A DNA stretch of 64,000 nucleotides from Corbicula japonica (GCA_038501625.1 JAZAYU010000012.1:3286001-3350000); one strand, 5' to 3'. Positions 27,022-39,377 are shown, counted from the first letter of the stretch. Notes: generated by a model not told the origin, from the letters alone. Numbers and translations are program-made.

Positions 27022-27960
27022 ATTGCAACAACCGGAAAAAACAGCCTCCCCACACAGCCAAAAAGTAGAGAGGAAAAGAGAGCAGGAGTTTATAAGAGAA
27101 TCAATTTAAAATTTGAAACAACAAACATTTTACGATAACGTGAACCATTGAGGTTACCGCATTGGAACTGTCAATTTGCCACTTGGGGTTTAAACCAGAA
27201 TCTAGGGTGACGGACCTCACACTTGCTTCAACAGGTTTTCATATGAAGAAACAAGTACAGATTGTCTTAGTGAAATAACTCCAACCTACCCATCCACTCG
27301 ACAACGTTGCATGCAAACGCACATAAACAAACCAAGCTAATAGCACAACAAAGCACAAGGGCGGATACTCAAAGACCTTACCGAGGCCGGAGCCCCTTAG
27401 TCAAATCAGCAACAACATGACAGGGATAAAAGAAACAGATCGAGCATCTAGGTACTTTTTTAAAAAAAAAAGTAATAATATATGCATATCAGGAATCGCC
27501 ACACTCACAAAACACAACCTCCCCACGCAGCGAAAAAGAAGAGAGGAAGAGAGAGAACATGTTTGATGTAAGTATGTCAATTCAAATAGGACGCCACAAA
27601 CAACTAACGAAAAAGAGAACCTTTGGGGATACCGCCTTGGAACGGTCAGTGGCAAAACAAATTGCCACTGGGGGTTTAAACCAGGTTCTAGGGTGCACCA
27701 ACCTCACACTTGCCCCAACAGGTTCTCGTATCACAAAACAAGTCTTGGTAAAATAACTCCAACCCACCCATCGGCTCAACAATGTTGCATGCAAAAGCAC
27801 ACAAACATATAAAATAATAAGAAGCTAATAGCATTGCAAAGCCAAAAGGCGGGTACTCAATGATCTTACCGAGACCAGAGTACCTTGAGTAAAATCAGCA
27901 AGAACGAGATGACAGGGATAAAAGAAACAAATCGAGCTTCTAGGTTCTTTTAAGAAAAGA
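27022..27960 (-). repeat. Two tandem copies of a ~450 bp retroelement terminal module
   Basis: Copy 1 is about 27022-27470 and copy 2 about 27481-27960, in the same orientation. Landmarks in order are ATATGCATATCAGGAATCGC, 'cctccccac...agc', 'aagagagaaca', CGCCTTGGAACGGTCAGTGG, GGGTTTAAACCAGGTTCTAG, ACCAACCTCACACTTGCCCC, CATCGGCTCAACAATGTTGC and ATCTTACCGAGACCAGAG. On the minus strand the module lies directly downstream of a Penelope-like reverse transcriptase (28170-29420). Tandem terminal copies of this sort are typical of Penelope-like elements. Other copies: 34578-34985, 47306-47540, 50270-50695 (inverted), with fragments near 14400, 35130 and 42243-42345. Confidence 0.75.
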
Positions 27961-28159
27961 TTTCTCCATAAACCTTCATAAACTCTTAAACCCCTGCCAC
28001 CGTCGTGCAACCAAAGAGGTAAGCATAATGATCAACTGTAGACTGATGGGTTAATCACCAGGCCTGCAGAGCGCTGTAAAATATCATGTTGGTAGCCTTT
28101 CTTTTTAAATTTACAGATGTTTTTTACGAATAACCGGGAGAAATTAACATTGCCTTTTA

Positions 28160-29420
28160 TCTTCTTAAGTTTATAAAAAATCTTCATAAAAGACTGGTTG
28201 TGAAATACCTTGTTGCAATAGTGATTTTAAACTGCACCTGTATTTATGAATTAGATCTGGGTATCGGCGATAAAACTTGCAAAAGGTTTTACTTAATTTG
28301 TGATACCGATAACCTTGTTTTAATAGTTTTTCTGTAATGCAAAGATTACGTTCATTGAAATCATTCATATCGTTGCAAGCTCTTGAAAAGCGAACAAGTT
28401 GTGAGATATAAACCCCGTAAGATGTCCATTAAAAGATTCCCATATAAACTTTCATAACTCTTAAACCCTGCCTAATTCGTGCAACAAATGAAATAAGCAT
28501 AATGATCAACTGTAGATTGATTTATCGCATGCTGAGCGCTGTAGAATATGATGTTGGTAACATTTCCTTTTTTACGACGATTTTAACTAATAACGTACAG
28601 ATATTAATATTATAAATTGAATCCAAAAAACTGGATGTGAAATATCTTTTAAAAAAATAGTGATTTTAAATTGCATCTGTATATATGAATTACGCTGTGT
28701 ATCGGCGATAAAACTTGCAAAAGGGTTTCCTTAATTTGGAATCTTGATTATCTTGTTTTCAAAGTTTTCTTTCTGTTGAGCAAAGCTGGTTTATTGAAAT
28801 CTTTAAAATCATTACATGCTCTAGAAAAGCGAACAAGTTGTGAGATATAAACCCCGAAAAATGTTTCACGAGGAACATCGCTTTCTAAAAACGGAAATTT
28901 ACTATATATAATATTAGAATTAAAGTCATCTCTTTTATCATATTTGTAGTAGTGACGTAAAAAAACAAATATTTAGATCAAGAAATTTTGTTTTGTTTTT
29001 TCTTCTGAAATTTTCGCTTTATTAATCTGTAGTTCATTTGGAAAAAATTCATTAACAAGTGATGAAAAAAGGTTATTATCTATTAAATTTATTATTAGGA
29101 AACCTCACAAAAGGCTGTAATAATGTCACTTTGATTTTCAGTAGAAAGAGATATCATAACGTATTTTTACAAAAGTATAAAGGCAGATCAGCATCAAGGG
29201 GGTACAGATAGTTCCCATTGGGATGCCTATTATTTAATTTATAGATAGAGGTACCGAATTTAACATAAATATTATCCAATAAGAAAGTTAGCGACTCTTT
29301 TAGATTTTGACATGTCCATAAAGTATAATTATCAAATTTATTGAGAACCATCTGTAAAAAAATGTTCTCTGTTCATTACAAGCGATAAAGGTTTTATTTT
29401 CTCTTGCAAACGTTTTTTTT
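28160..29420 (-). pseudogene. Penelope-like reverse transcriptase relic
   Basis: On the minus strand, about 29351-29154 encodes DNIYVKFGTSIYKL, then a corrupted G-I-P-M-G-type block (HPNGNYLYPLDADLPLYF). After a gap come YDKRDDF, FPFLESDVPRETFFGVYISQ (about 28925-28830) and a C-terminal block. A second, better kept copy of that C-terminal block follows at 28420-28171: GVYISQLVRFSRACND, NERNLCITEKLLKQGYRYHK, KFYRRYPDLIHKY and LQQGISQPVFY. The C-terminal region is thus duplicated. Stops and frameshifts make it inactive. Assignment to Penelope-like elements rests on the RT motif style and the terminal module; another unusual RT clade is possible. Confidence 0.65.
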
Positions 29421-31700
29421 TTTTTTCAATGAGACTGGAGACCATCTCTCTTATTAAATTATGAGGGAGTGAGGTCTATAAAGTGCAGAAATTAAGTTGA
29501 CAAACAGAACGCCTGAAAATTATCTAATTTAAGTTTAATTCATATATTCCAAATAACTTTTTATTAATTTTATTATACAGCATCGTTCAAGTGCTACCTA
29601 AAATTGCTTCTATTCTTTTTCTTGTATCATTAAAATAGTTTACAATTTTAAGAAAATTTATATCTCTTACCAGTAAATTGTCTTGTTTCGATTTGAAACG
29701 GTTTTTTCTTTATCTTCCTATTTAAATTCTTCGAAGACGAATTTGATGTTCATGACCGTAGAGTTTACACAACAGATAAAGATCCACAAATCGTGTTTTT
29801 TATAACTTGAAAAAAAATATAGTTAATTGTGTCCATATAATAGGAGAATTGCGAAACATAATGGTGATTATTCAAAGTAGAGTCCAATAACAAGTTTACT
29901 TTTAACATTTTTATTACCGTAAAACTGTGTGTGTTCGTGTGTGAGTGAATTTGTGTTTTCGAGCAGTTAACATGAAATAAAAACGAGTTATATAGCTAAC
30001 TATAATTTTATAACGATTTCTGTTAATTGGACAAGTGTTAAGAATCAATGATTATTTAAGGGGGAAATAACATTCCAAATGAATTTTCGGGAAAAATACT
30101 CATTGCCATCTAGATTTTTTTAGTGAAGAAATGTATCTATCTAAGGATGCACTAGTCTAATGTTTGCAAGCTCAAATTAGTCTAAGTCATCGTCTATTTA
30201 ATGAGCACATACTAAAACAAAAGAAAAACCGTTTGCATGAGAATTCTGTAATTCATGGACAATATACCAAAACAAGTCACACATTAAAAACGAATTATTA
30301 GTGCCGATTCATCAAAATAATGATAGGGTTTTCAAGAAATTAAAAAAAAACTAACGTCCGGGTCTACTTCCGGATTCTAGGGCAATTCATTTCGGTGTAT
30401 CTTTTCAAAACTCGTTATTAAATCCCACTGGCAGACCAATGAAAAATAAAGAAAAATAGTGTCATCATGGAATGGTTCCCAGGTAAAGGCGTGGGTTTGC
30501 ACTGTAGGAGAAAACAATAGGCGGAACTAAACAATTTATAACATTTTTTGAGTAGGGTCGCAGAATATAATTCCTGTGAATCAGATAGAATGCCAAAGAC
30601 AATAGTTTAAAATTAGGATGTTTTAGGCGTGGATGAAAATACCTAAAGCTATATTAGTTATAATATTGGAACCACACGTATCGAAGTGGGCCTAAATGAT
30701 CAACTAGATACTTTTATAGAAATGATATGAACACAATCGGGTTCAACATCCTCCAATTTAAGGTCTTTATTGACGACATAACCAACTGAATGTTCGGAGA
30801 GACACTTGACATCCCCACAGTGTACAAACAACGCTTTTGTGATATTTAAGGAGATGAGCTGTTTAATTGTTGAACTTATTATAAAACAAAAGTGGGCGTG
30901 ACGTAGTTTCTCCACCCTTATATCGTGCTGCATTTTTATACCTTTTAACAGGGTCATATTAACTGCTTTCTTGTTGGTCAGTTGATGAGAGTGTCCATTG
31001 TGTATTGTGTTTAAATATTTCTATTGCATATGTATTTTGATTTTAAGGCAGTTTGGTTGCTTTGCAAGTACATCCGGACATCTGGATAGAACAGCCTTTA
31101 CTTCTAACCTTCGAAACCGTTTCATGTAAAAAAAAAAACATCATCTATAAATAAAATAGATGCACAAAACTTAATATCTACGGACACCATGAGGATGCAG
31201 GAAGTTAAGTTCATATCAAGGATATGAATGTTATAATTGATTTCCGGCCGAACAGTTCTTAATAGACTCAAGAACAATATACATGGTTATCATAAATGGA
31301 GAGGCACTTCATTTGAAGTTTGGTTCAGACTTATGGCAATTGTAAAGAAGGTGTTACTTGATGATAAAGACACTTCTTTCCATCTTCGTATCGCCATAAA
31401 CAACATTTCCGTTTATCCTTTATATATATTAATTCCGGCAACATTTTGGGAAATAATTGTTTACTCTTACTTTTAAACACCAATGCGTTATTCTTTACAG
31501 AAAACAAACTTTACATATCTATGGTGGCACAGAGGTTACTTGCACTACTCTTTTCTTATTTCGTTCTGTGACTTACTCACTCGATGGAACGAGATACTTA
31601 GTCATGTGAACAAGTTAATCAAGTCGTGGGAACGAGATAATATGTCGTGGTAACGATTTGGCTGTTGGTCTACAAAATTGTTATTTTTTAGCACTCCTCT
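29421..31700. other. No confirmed gene
   Basis: Mostly featureless. About 30460-30600 is a decayed copy of the 23960-25030 repeat (GGAATGGTTCCCAGGTAAAG region). The 79-codon frame at 31237 reads faintly like a transposase fragment but has no decisive motif. Confidence 0.4.
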
Positions 31701-31734
31701 AGGTTATTCCTCTTTAACAAGAAATCACCAAGTG

Positions 31735-31905
31735 CAAAACTACGGTCACATGAACTCTACGGAGTCTACGGGCCCCATACGGTAAAAACTTTCTAAAATG
31801 ATACGGTGCCGTGCGGGTCCCTACAGAAGATCCCTCAAGCCCGTATAATTTTTTTTCTGAAAATATGGCCCGCAGAGTATGGGCGCCATCGGTGTCCGCA
31901 AGGAT
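31735..31905. repeat. Locally GC-rich patch with ACGG/CCGT motifs
   Basis: Short repeats of 'acggg', 'cgtat' and GGCCCGCAGAGTATGGGC-type words stand out from the AT-rich flank, recalling the CCGG-rich element at 56475. No end structure was found. Confidence 0.35.
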
Positions 31906-34577
31906 GTAACTCAATACCTTACGGGTTTCTGCAATGAATTGGCTCACACAATAACGTAGTGTTAGAATTGATTTAATAAAACGCGTCCGATGATATATCG
32001 CATGATTTGTCACGGGCCGTCATTCAGATGCGTAGATATATCAATCGGGGCAACGACCCTCGTGATATATCCTTACGCGTCTAAATTCCTGTTTAATTCT
32101 GCGATACATCACTGGAAGCTATTAAGGTTTCATAAACAACTTACTGTAAAATAAGTGTATTTTCTTCTTAATCCAAACAAACATTAAAGTCGGTTATAGA
32201 GTTATAAGTCGGCTTCGACATAAGTAGTTACGTCACAAACCTACGTTTGAACGGGTTTCTGAAAAAAAAGCTGAAGACTTGATGAAAACTATTTAATTGT
32301 CTAAGTAAGCCTTCTTGTTTAGCATCACGCGTATGCATGTATTCTTTAGTTACATTATAGTCCGAGCTTCGAGATTTTTCTTATTTTAACTATATTATAA
32401 ATTAAAAGCGAACGTTGAAAACAACCGAACATGACAACAATATTTCAGACTCGTTTTTTATTGCCCTGTTCATGGCCAGTAATGGAAATTGTATTTTTTA
32501 GCTACTCTGTTATAATGGACATCTGTTTCGCGATTATTCTTGCTTGAATGTTTGAAGAGAACGAATATAAACCATCAAGTCAAAAATGCTTTAATTATCC
32601 ATTTGAAGAGCAATGATGTTTTAATATCAGTATTGAATGTTCTTCCCACATCCGTTATATTCTCTTACCTTTTATTTTTTTACCTTTTGAGAATAAAAAA
32701 GTCAGACCCCTTTAAAACCCCAAACATACTGTGTTAACCTGATGGATATCTTTAAGTCGATAAATAGTTCAATATATGTTACCCAATTAGCATGTTCGTT
32801 TAAAATACAATATTGATTTTTTTTAATATTGGCAATTGACCTAATTTATGTTAATGGCTTTAAATAAATGGGGTAACCCTCGAAAGGAGCCTCATACAAA
32901 AGCTGTCAAAAGTATTTTAGTCTGAGTTTACTAGTTTATGTAACACGTGTCAACCTACACTTGTCAAGCGTCCTGTCAAACGTCAGAGGATGGTTCGTAT
33001 ACTATTGGCAAGCAGGCACATAGTTTGATTTTTAGGAAAATAATCATTTGACAATGTAAACATCAGTTAGGTATGTTGTATACTGCACTGTATAAATATA
33101 AGGCATAGGCATATTTCATTGTACTGTATATTGCAAGGTAACTGGGTAATGCATACTGCACTGTTACTCCATGTTGGTGAACTGCATGGTCATTTAATAA
33201 AGGATGAAGCACGGGAACAGACCAGACATATGAAAAGTGATCGGGTATGACATGATTCACGATAATAAGTTACGGGATACTGTTAGCCATATTCTTTGAA
33301 CGGCTCCGTTTCATACTCAGCATGAAAAATTTTAGTGTCGAGATGGTCTGATATTCTGACCTCTTACGATCACCTTACATGCATGAAAATGTTCACACTT
33401 TTTTCTTAAATATGTTCTCACTATCAGGTTCTAACAAATACAACATGTTAAAACCAGTATGTACACTTGCCATTTTTAACAAAGTTTAAACAATCGAGAT
33501 CACTCACTGTCTTGATTGTGTGAAGGAGTCGCATGTGTGTGATACTGAGTCGCCTTCATAGCAAATGTGCACAAAACAAAATGAACGGTATGTATCTTGT
33601 CTCGATGTTTCGCTATTTGATTTATGTAGGAGATAATTGTTTGGACTGATTGATGCACAAATGACTTCTACACTAACCACTCTCGCTTTTTTTTTGGAAA
33701 ATGCTCACACACTATCCGAATTGAAATACGTGGACAAGTTGAAAAAAATATTCTGAAGCGAGAAACCGTGTGAATCTGCTTGTGTTATTGATAAAGAGAA
33801 CCTGAATCACCAAACAATTGGTATCAAATTTTAGGTCTTTCTTTGCCAAAATGACACAATACTGCACGCTTGTCTGCTCCTTTGCTTCATTGCTGAGAAA
33901 TGTCTTGATAAGAATGTAACCAAGCTACTGGGTAGACACACAAATCATTTCGCCAGATACTGAGTCCATATGGTTCATGTTGTTTCAGAAAATGTAAACA
34001 ATTTCAAATTTGAAAAATATTGCCACAAAGCAGAAAATTGCATCCACATACTCAAAAGAACATTCCTAAAATACAATTTGGTCGATAAAGATCTCCCTGG
34101 TAGGCACATTTATGGTTTGGATGGTGACATGAAGAATTAAAATTACATGTTGTAGAAAAAAACGTTAAGCATGTTAGTAACTAGATCTACTTTACCGAGA
34201 CATTTTGAAAAAAAAAACACTTGTGTTTCTTTAAATATACCGTTTGCCGATTTCCCAACCTGTTAACCCGACATCGAACGATAAATATGTTAATCGGTTA
34301 ACCGTTTGCATCAAACAATCGATCATTTGACCCAATAATACCAAATCAAGCACCAATATACTGCAAACGTATATTCTATTATATCAATCTGTACAGAACA
34401 CTAAAATCCTGGTGGTTGATACACGGCAACGTAATATTTATGCTACCAGTTTCCGATTGCTCCAGGTACTCACAACTCGTATACCTTTATCAACCCACAT
34501 ACAAGAACAAACTTTAAATGATTAGCAAGACATGTATATGCAAACAGAAAAACGCTGTTGATGAAAAAAGTGAAATC
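31906..34577. other. No recognisable gene or repeat
   Basis: AT-rich. Near 32940-32990 a few GTCAA-type words cluster. Short frames at 32540 and 33063 show no family features. Confidence 0.4.
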
Positions 34578-34985
34578 TGCATATCAAGAATGGCCACATC
34601 AAGCAGACACAGCCTCCCCTCACAGCCAAAAAGTAGAGAGGAAAAGAGAGCATGGTATTACAATAATCAGTTTCAAAATGGACGCCACAAACAAATAACG
34701 AAAGTGAGAACCCGAGGTGTTACCGCCTTGGAACGGTCAGTGGCAAAACAAATTTCCACTGGGGGTTTAAACCAGGTTCTAGGGTGCACCAACCTCACAC
34801 TTGCCCCAACAGGTTCTCGTATCACAAAACAAGTACAAGTTGTCTTAGTGATAAAACTCCAACCCACCCATCGGCTCAACAATGTTGCATGCAAAAGCAC
34901 ACAAACATATAAATCATAAGAAGCAAATAGCATTGCAAAGCCAAATGGAGGGTACTCAATGATCTTACCGAGACCAGAGCTCATG
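34578..34985 (-). repeat. Further copy of the Penelope-associated module
   Basis: Same landmark order as 27481-27960, close in sequence, including CGCCTTGGAACGGTCAGTGG and GGGTTTAAACCAGGTTCTAG. It ends abruptly after ACCGAGACCAGAG with no RT beyond. A decayed start of another copy follows at about 35130-35215. The open frames on both strands here are repeat artefacts. Confidence 0.8.
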
Positions 34986-36040
34986 TTTTTTAGGTGTTTA
35001 CATAATATAAGAACTTATAGCGCGGTGACGCAGATGCTGCATAGTAAAAATTTGGAAATAAAAACTATTCAAAACTGCATAGTTGCCGCCAAAAGAGGCA
35101 AACGTATGTTACTACATTTGAAATATGTATGGCAGGAATAGCCACTTATACAAAATACAGCTTCTCCACAGTCAAAGAAGAATGCGGAAAAGAAATCGTG
35201 TGTTAATAATAATTTTCATGATTTCAAAAAGACTTTTGACAATTAACAAAAATAGAGTTTTATTCTACTGATGACACTTAAATGAAAATAACTGGAAAAT
35301 ACGCGAAACAACACTTCACAGAAGTCTCCTGGCACCATATTGTCTTGAAAACATGGTTTAACAAGCCTTAGGTTAATATATTTAACCGTATTTGGAAAAC
35401 AAAACGGAAATAAATTGGTCAATGCATACTGCCCTGATTTTATTGTCGACGTATTTGAGACTTTACTGAGACTCATTTGAACATAGTTCGTTGAAGAATC
35501 GTTAACCCCATATTGAGTGAATACAAAAATAAAAAATGAAAGCACTTGAACAGGTTGTTGTAAAAAGGAACGAGTCACATTACAGCGTTTTTCTATGTTG
35601 ATTTTGTTCCTCTAAAGAAAACATGCAGTAACAGAAGCGAAAGACACCGCGTATTTTTCACTGTTTTGAAAAACATTTGAGATAGTTTAAACTGATCATT
35701 ACAATTTAGCAAAATGAAACAAAGCATTTTCAACCAACATGCTTGAAAAGCAACAGTGCTAATTTTATACCTTTTCTTGAAGGCAAACATTGTATTATAT
35801 TGATGGTTTTTGTATGTTTGCCTGTTGTTGTTTTTTTTTTTGTTGTTGTTTTAAATATATTTCTGCATAAAGCCTATGACAACCTGCCCACATTTATTAA
35901 CCTAGTCCGATTGATTTCCTTTTTATCTATATTCTTCTTTTCTTTTTCTCTTCTTGGTCCTTGAAGTTTTATACGTTAAAAAAATCAAACGCCTTTTTAA
36001 CACTTACAAAGATCTCAATCAAATTACTTTTCCCCTTTTT
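34986..36040. other. No confirmed gene
   Basis: Two minus-strand frames (35243-35578, 35593-35790) have no recognisable domain or splice context. A T/G-rich tract lies at 35828-35850. Confidence 0.35.
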
Positions 36041-36110
36041 AACATGTTTTCCGAGCTCATATTATTACAGGTAAACATGTTTTCCGAGCTCATATTATTA
36101 TATGTAAACA
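36041..36110. repeat. 33 bp tandem repeat, about 2.2 copies
   Basis: The unit begins AACATGTTTTCCGAGCTCAT and repeats at 36041, 36074 and, partially, 36107. It sits directly outside the left inverted repeat of the LINE-containing block. Confidence 0.8.
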
Positions 36111-36119
36111 TGTTATTAT

Positions 36120-36221
36120 AATTTTTATGTTCTAACATTCATAATGACAAAAAAGAGAAAATCAGTATCAAACGAGTAGGTCCTATAGAACAGAACAGAA
36201 CACAACTCTATTTCCATCTCA
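36120..36221 (+). repeat. Left 100 bp inverted repeat bracketing a LINE
   Basis: Reverse complement of 38887-38986 with about ten differences. It shares TTCTAACATT, AGAGAAAATCAGTATCAAAC and AACTCTATTTCCATCTCA. The LINE coding sequence starts at the very next base. Confidence 0.85.
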
Positions 36222-36545
36222 TTTAAAAATGCTAAATGGGGTCAACTGGTTCGGGATTTAGGATTATCACAGTTAGTAAATGTCCCTACTAGAGTAACAT
36301 CAAAATCGGAAACAATAATTGACCATATTTATACCATGAACCCTGAAAACATCTCTGAAGTATTAGTTCCAAATATTAACATAAGTGACCACTATCCGGT
36401 TGCTTTTACCTGAATAAGTAAAAATAGAGTTGAGAAAGTAGACAAACATAAAACTATAATTTATCGAGATTTCAGTTGTTTCAATTCAAACCTTTTTTGC
36501 AGTGAGTTATTAAATTCCAATTTGGATGTCATTGAAAGTTTGCTC
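36222..36545 (+). pseudogene. LINE endonuclease C-terminal remnant
   Basis: A frame opening directly after the inverted repeat gives KWGQLVRDLGLSQLVN, then ETIIDHIY and NISDHYPVAF. These are the end of an APE-type endonuclease; the S-D-H catalytic block is visible at about 36382-36390. A stop interrupts at 36411-36413. The frame ends near 36540, where a small deletion shifts it into the reverse transcriptase frame. The first two thirds of the endonuclease and all of ORF1 are missing (5' truncation). Confidence 0.8.
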
Positions 36546-38533
36546 CTACAAAAATAACAAGAGTAAAAAGACGACATCAGCCAGGTTGGTTTTCAGAAGA
36601 AGTAAAAACAGCACGAAAAACAAGAGATAAATTTAAGGCAAACAAACAATGGACTGAATATAAAATATGGAGAAATAAGTATTTAGCAATAATTAAGAAA
36701 AGCAAGAAACATTTCTTTAATAAATCTATAGAGGAGAAAAGGGATTCAAAATATCTATGGAAAAATATCAAGAATGTATCAGGTTTAGATCAAGAAAGTC
36801 TCAATATACCTCATGCTCTTACCGTTAATGATGAAAAAGTTCAAGGAAGACATAATATTCTCAATAGTTTAAACAGTCTTTTTATTAATATTGCAAATAT
36901 TGTAAGTAAAGGAGAATTGCAACTGGAAAATTATGATCTATTTAAACAGCAGTTACAACATAAACTGAAAAACTTTTATTTTTCACTTGAATCAATTACA
37001 CCATTTGAGGTATGTAAGATAATAGATCGGTTAGATGTGAATAAATCAACGGGATTAGATGGCATAAGCGCGAAGATTTTGAAAATATGCAGAGACAGTC
37101 TTACACCTGCAATAGCCTCTATAATCAACAGCTCTATTGAAACAGGTGAGTTTCCAGACGAACTTAAGGTTGCTGGGGTAATACCTTTACATAAAGGGGG
37201 AACACGTGATGATCCTAATAATTATAGACCAATTTCTATTTTGCCGACTATTTCAAAGATTTTTGAAAGACATATTGCTAATCAAATGCATGCCTTTTTT
37301 TTAAAATTTGATATTATTCACGAGTTCCAGTCAGATTTTCGTAAACAACATTCATGCCAAACCTCATTAATTCCACTTATTGATTCCTGGTTAAATGATA
37401 TTGACAATGGCAAAATGGTAGGTGTACTTTTTGTAGACCTTAAAAAAGCATTTGATCTTGTTGATCATAAAATATTGATGTACAAGTTAAGTTTATACCA
37501 GTTTTCTAACATTACTATCAGGCTCTTCCAATCATATGTATCGAACCGTTTTCAGTCAGTGAAATATGGTAGTGATATATCAGACATGCTTCCAGTCCGG
37601 TCTGGTGTTCCTCAAGGTTTCATATTGGGTCCTCTATTATTCTTATTGTATGTAAATGATCTACCTTTGTCAACTTCTTCTACTACTGATATGTATGCTG
37701 ATGACACGACTATTCATAATTCTGATAGACAGATTTCTAGCATACAAGCTAATTTACAGCAGGACATAATTAAGGTCCAGCGTTGGTGCACTCAAAATAA
37801 CATGGTTATTAATCCCATAAAAACAACATGTATGATACTAGGGTCCAAACAAAAGCTTAATAGTAATGTCAAATTAGAACTGTCACTTGGCGACACACTT
37901 ATTCAAAATGTTACCGTTCAGAAGCTTCTTGGTGTATATGTTGATAGTTCATTAACATGGAATATCCAAATAGATAAGACTTGTTCTAAAATTGTTTCAA
38001 AATTATCATTACTAAAGCGAATTTCTTTTTATCTGACTCCTGAAATGAAACAATTATTTTATAATGCATACATTGTTCCCATATTTGATTACGGATGTAT
38101 TACTTCGTGCAAAACAAGTCAGTCAAATTTAACAAGATTAATGCGATTGCAAAAGCGAGCAGCTAGGATAATATTAAATAAACCTACACGCACACCAACA
38201 TTTGAGCTCTTTAGAGAATTAAAATGGTTATCATTTCAAAGCAGATGTAAATACAATGTTTGTCTATTGGTTTACAAAACATTAAACAATCTTGCACCCA
38301 AATATCTTAACAATATCTTATCTTTTTCTACTAATTCCAGTTACAATCTTCGATCTATACAAAGGTATCATATTATAAATAACAGACCAAACACAAATTC
38401 TCTAAAACGAACCTTTAGTTACTTTGCAATGGAAATTTGGAATTCTGTTCCATCACATATAAAACACATTCGCAATATCATGGCTTTTAAGACACAACTG
38501 AAAACATATCTTCTACTGCAAGATTGTGACTAA
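36536..38533 (+). CDS. Non-LTR retrotransposon reverse transcriptase (665-codon open frame)
   Basis: The open frame runs without a stop from 36536 to the TAA at 38531-38533. It shows a complete LINE reverse transcriptase: linker with HQPGWFSEEV, the NKSTGLDGIS block (about 37040), NYRPISILP (about 37220), FRKQHSCQTSL (about 37337), VDLKKAFD with a catalytic Asp (about 37435), SGVPQGFILGPLLFLLYVND (about 37602) and the catalytic YADD (about 37695). Downstream are LLGVYVDSSLTW and a C-terminal FKTQLKTYLL. The usual Ser of GVPQGS is Phe here. Enzyme role: target-primed cDNA synthesis at the insertion site. Jockey/CR1/L2-like in style. It lacks its own 5' part, so it is not autonomous, but the RT frame is intact and the copy is young. 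Confidence 0.9.
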   Translation, partial: KFAPTKITRVKRRHQPGWFSEEVKTARKTRDKFKANKQWTEYKIWRNKYLAIIKKSKKHFFNKSIEEKRDSKYLWKNIKNVSGLDQESLNIPHALTVNDEKVQGRHNILNSLNSLFINIANIVSKGELQLENYDLFKQQLQHKLKNFYFSLESITPFEVCKIIDRLDVNKSTGLDGISAKILKICRDSLTPAIASIINSSIETGEFPDELKVAGVIPLHKGGTRDDPNNYRPISILPTISKIFERHIANQMHAFFLKFDIIHEFQSDFRKQHSCQTSLIPLIDSWLNDIDNGKMVGVLFVDLKKAFDLVDHKILMYKLSLYQFSNITIRLFQSYVSNRFQSVKYGSDISDMLPVRSGVPQGFILGPLLFLLYVNDLPLSTSSTTDMYADDTTIHNSDRQISSIQANLQQDIIKVQRWCTQNNMVINPIKTTCMILGSKQKLNSNVKLELSLGDTLIQNVTVQKLLGVYVDSSLTWNIQIDKTCSKIVSKLSLLKRISFYLTPEMKQLFYNAYIVPIFDYGCITSCKTSQSNLTRLMRLQKRAARIILNKPTRTPTFELFRELKWLSFQSRCKYNVCLLVYKTLNNLAPKYLNNILSFSTNSSYNLRSIQRYHIINNRPNTNSLKRTFSYFAMEIWNSVPSHIKHIRNIMAFKTQLKTYLLLQDCD

Positions 38534-38792
38534 ATATGATCATCGATGTATTTTTTCTGCTTACTGTTTTAACCGATCTTTTGATATGTTTACAGGTGTC
38601 TGTCAACTTATTTAATTTTGATTAAAATGACTAAAATGAACATTTTTATATTTAATGAATGAATGTATGTTGTTGTTGTTTTATTTTAGTTTGTGTTTTA
38701 TTTGTTTGTTGTTATAGAAGGCCTTATTGTAAATTAGACATTATATTTTGTAAATTTAATGTACTAAATAAGTAACCTTCTTTAAATAAAGA

Positions 38793-38858
<66 letters not shown>
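38534..38858 (+). repeat. LINE 3' untranslated end with (ATT)n tail
   Basis: About 250 bases of AT-rich 3' region end in AATAAAG followed by a pure ATT run at 38793-38858. The same arrangement (AATAAAG then ATT repeats) is at 50180-50250 behind another LINE C-terminus, so the microsatellites are LINE tails. Confidence 0.85.
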
Positions 38859-38886
38859 CCCTCATACTGCATACTACATGTATGCC

Positions 38887-38986
38887 TGAGATGGAAATAG
38901 AGTTGTGTTCTGTTCTGTTCTATAGGACCTACTTGTTTGATACTGATTTTCTCTTATTTCATTATTAATGTTAGAACGTAAAAATT
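38887..38986 (-). repeat. Right 100 bp inverted repeat bracketing the LINE
   Basis: Partner of 36120-36221, starting 28 bases after the (ATT)n tail. Together the arms enclose about 2.67 kb. The simplest reading is a palindromic MITE whose loop took the LINE insertion. Confidence 0.85.
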
Positions 38987-39241
38987 CTATGCAAGTCACT
39001 TTATACATTATATACTACTAAACTTTGTTAAGGGCCACATTTGTACTCTGTATGTTTTCCCGCTAAGATAATTTCACACTCATGTTTCAGTTCAATAATT
39101 CAACTCAGATGACTTACTCATCGGTTTTATCAAGTAAACAACACAGAGAACTTAATATGTCAACAACTGTTAAACATTTTATTTAAGGATTTTAAAAATG
39201 GACTTTACTAAATTTTGAGTAGTAAATTATTACCAGTGCCC

Positions 39242-39377
39242 AAGGTTATAAGGCTGAGCATGGAAACCAGTCTCAAAGCTCAAGCATCTGTTTGGCTGTA
39301 ATGGCGACCAGTCGCCATTTCAGCCAGTCAGATGCTTGAGATTTGAGACTGGTTTCCAAACTCAGCTTTATAACCTT
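39242..39377. mobile_element. Near-perfect palindromic MITE, 136 bp
   Basis: AAGGTTATAAGGCTGAGCAT at the left is inverted at the right end, and the two halves (CTCAAGCATCTG... and ...CAGATGCTTGAG) pair to a centre near GCGACCAGTCGC (about 39310). A deleted relative is at 63655-63758. Confidence 0.85.

Noticed and set aside
34518..34984. Overlapping frames of 133 and 103 codons on opposite strands
   Set aside because: They lie wholly in the Penelope-associated module, and equivalent frames are broken in other copies.
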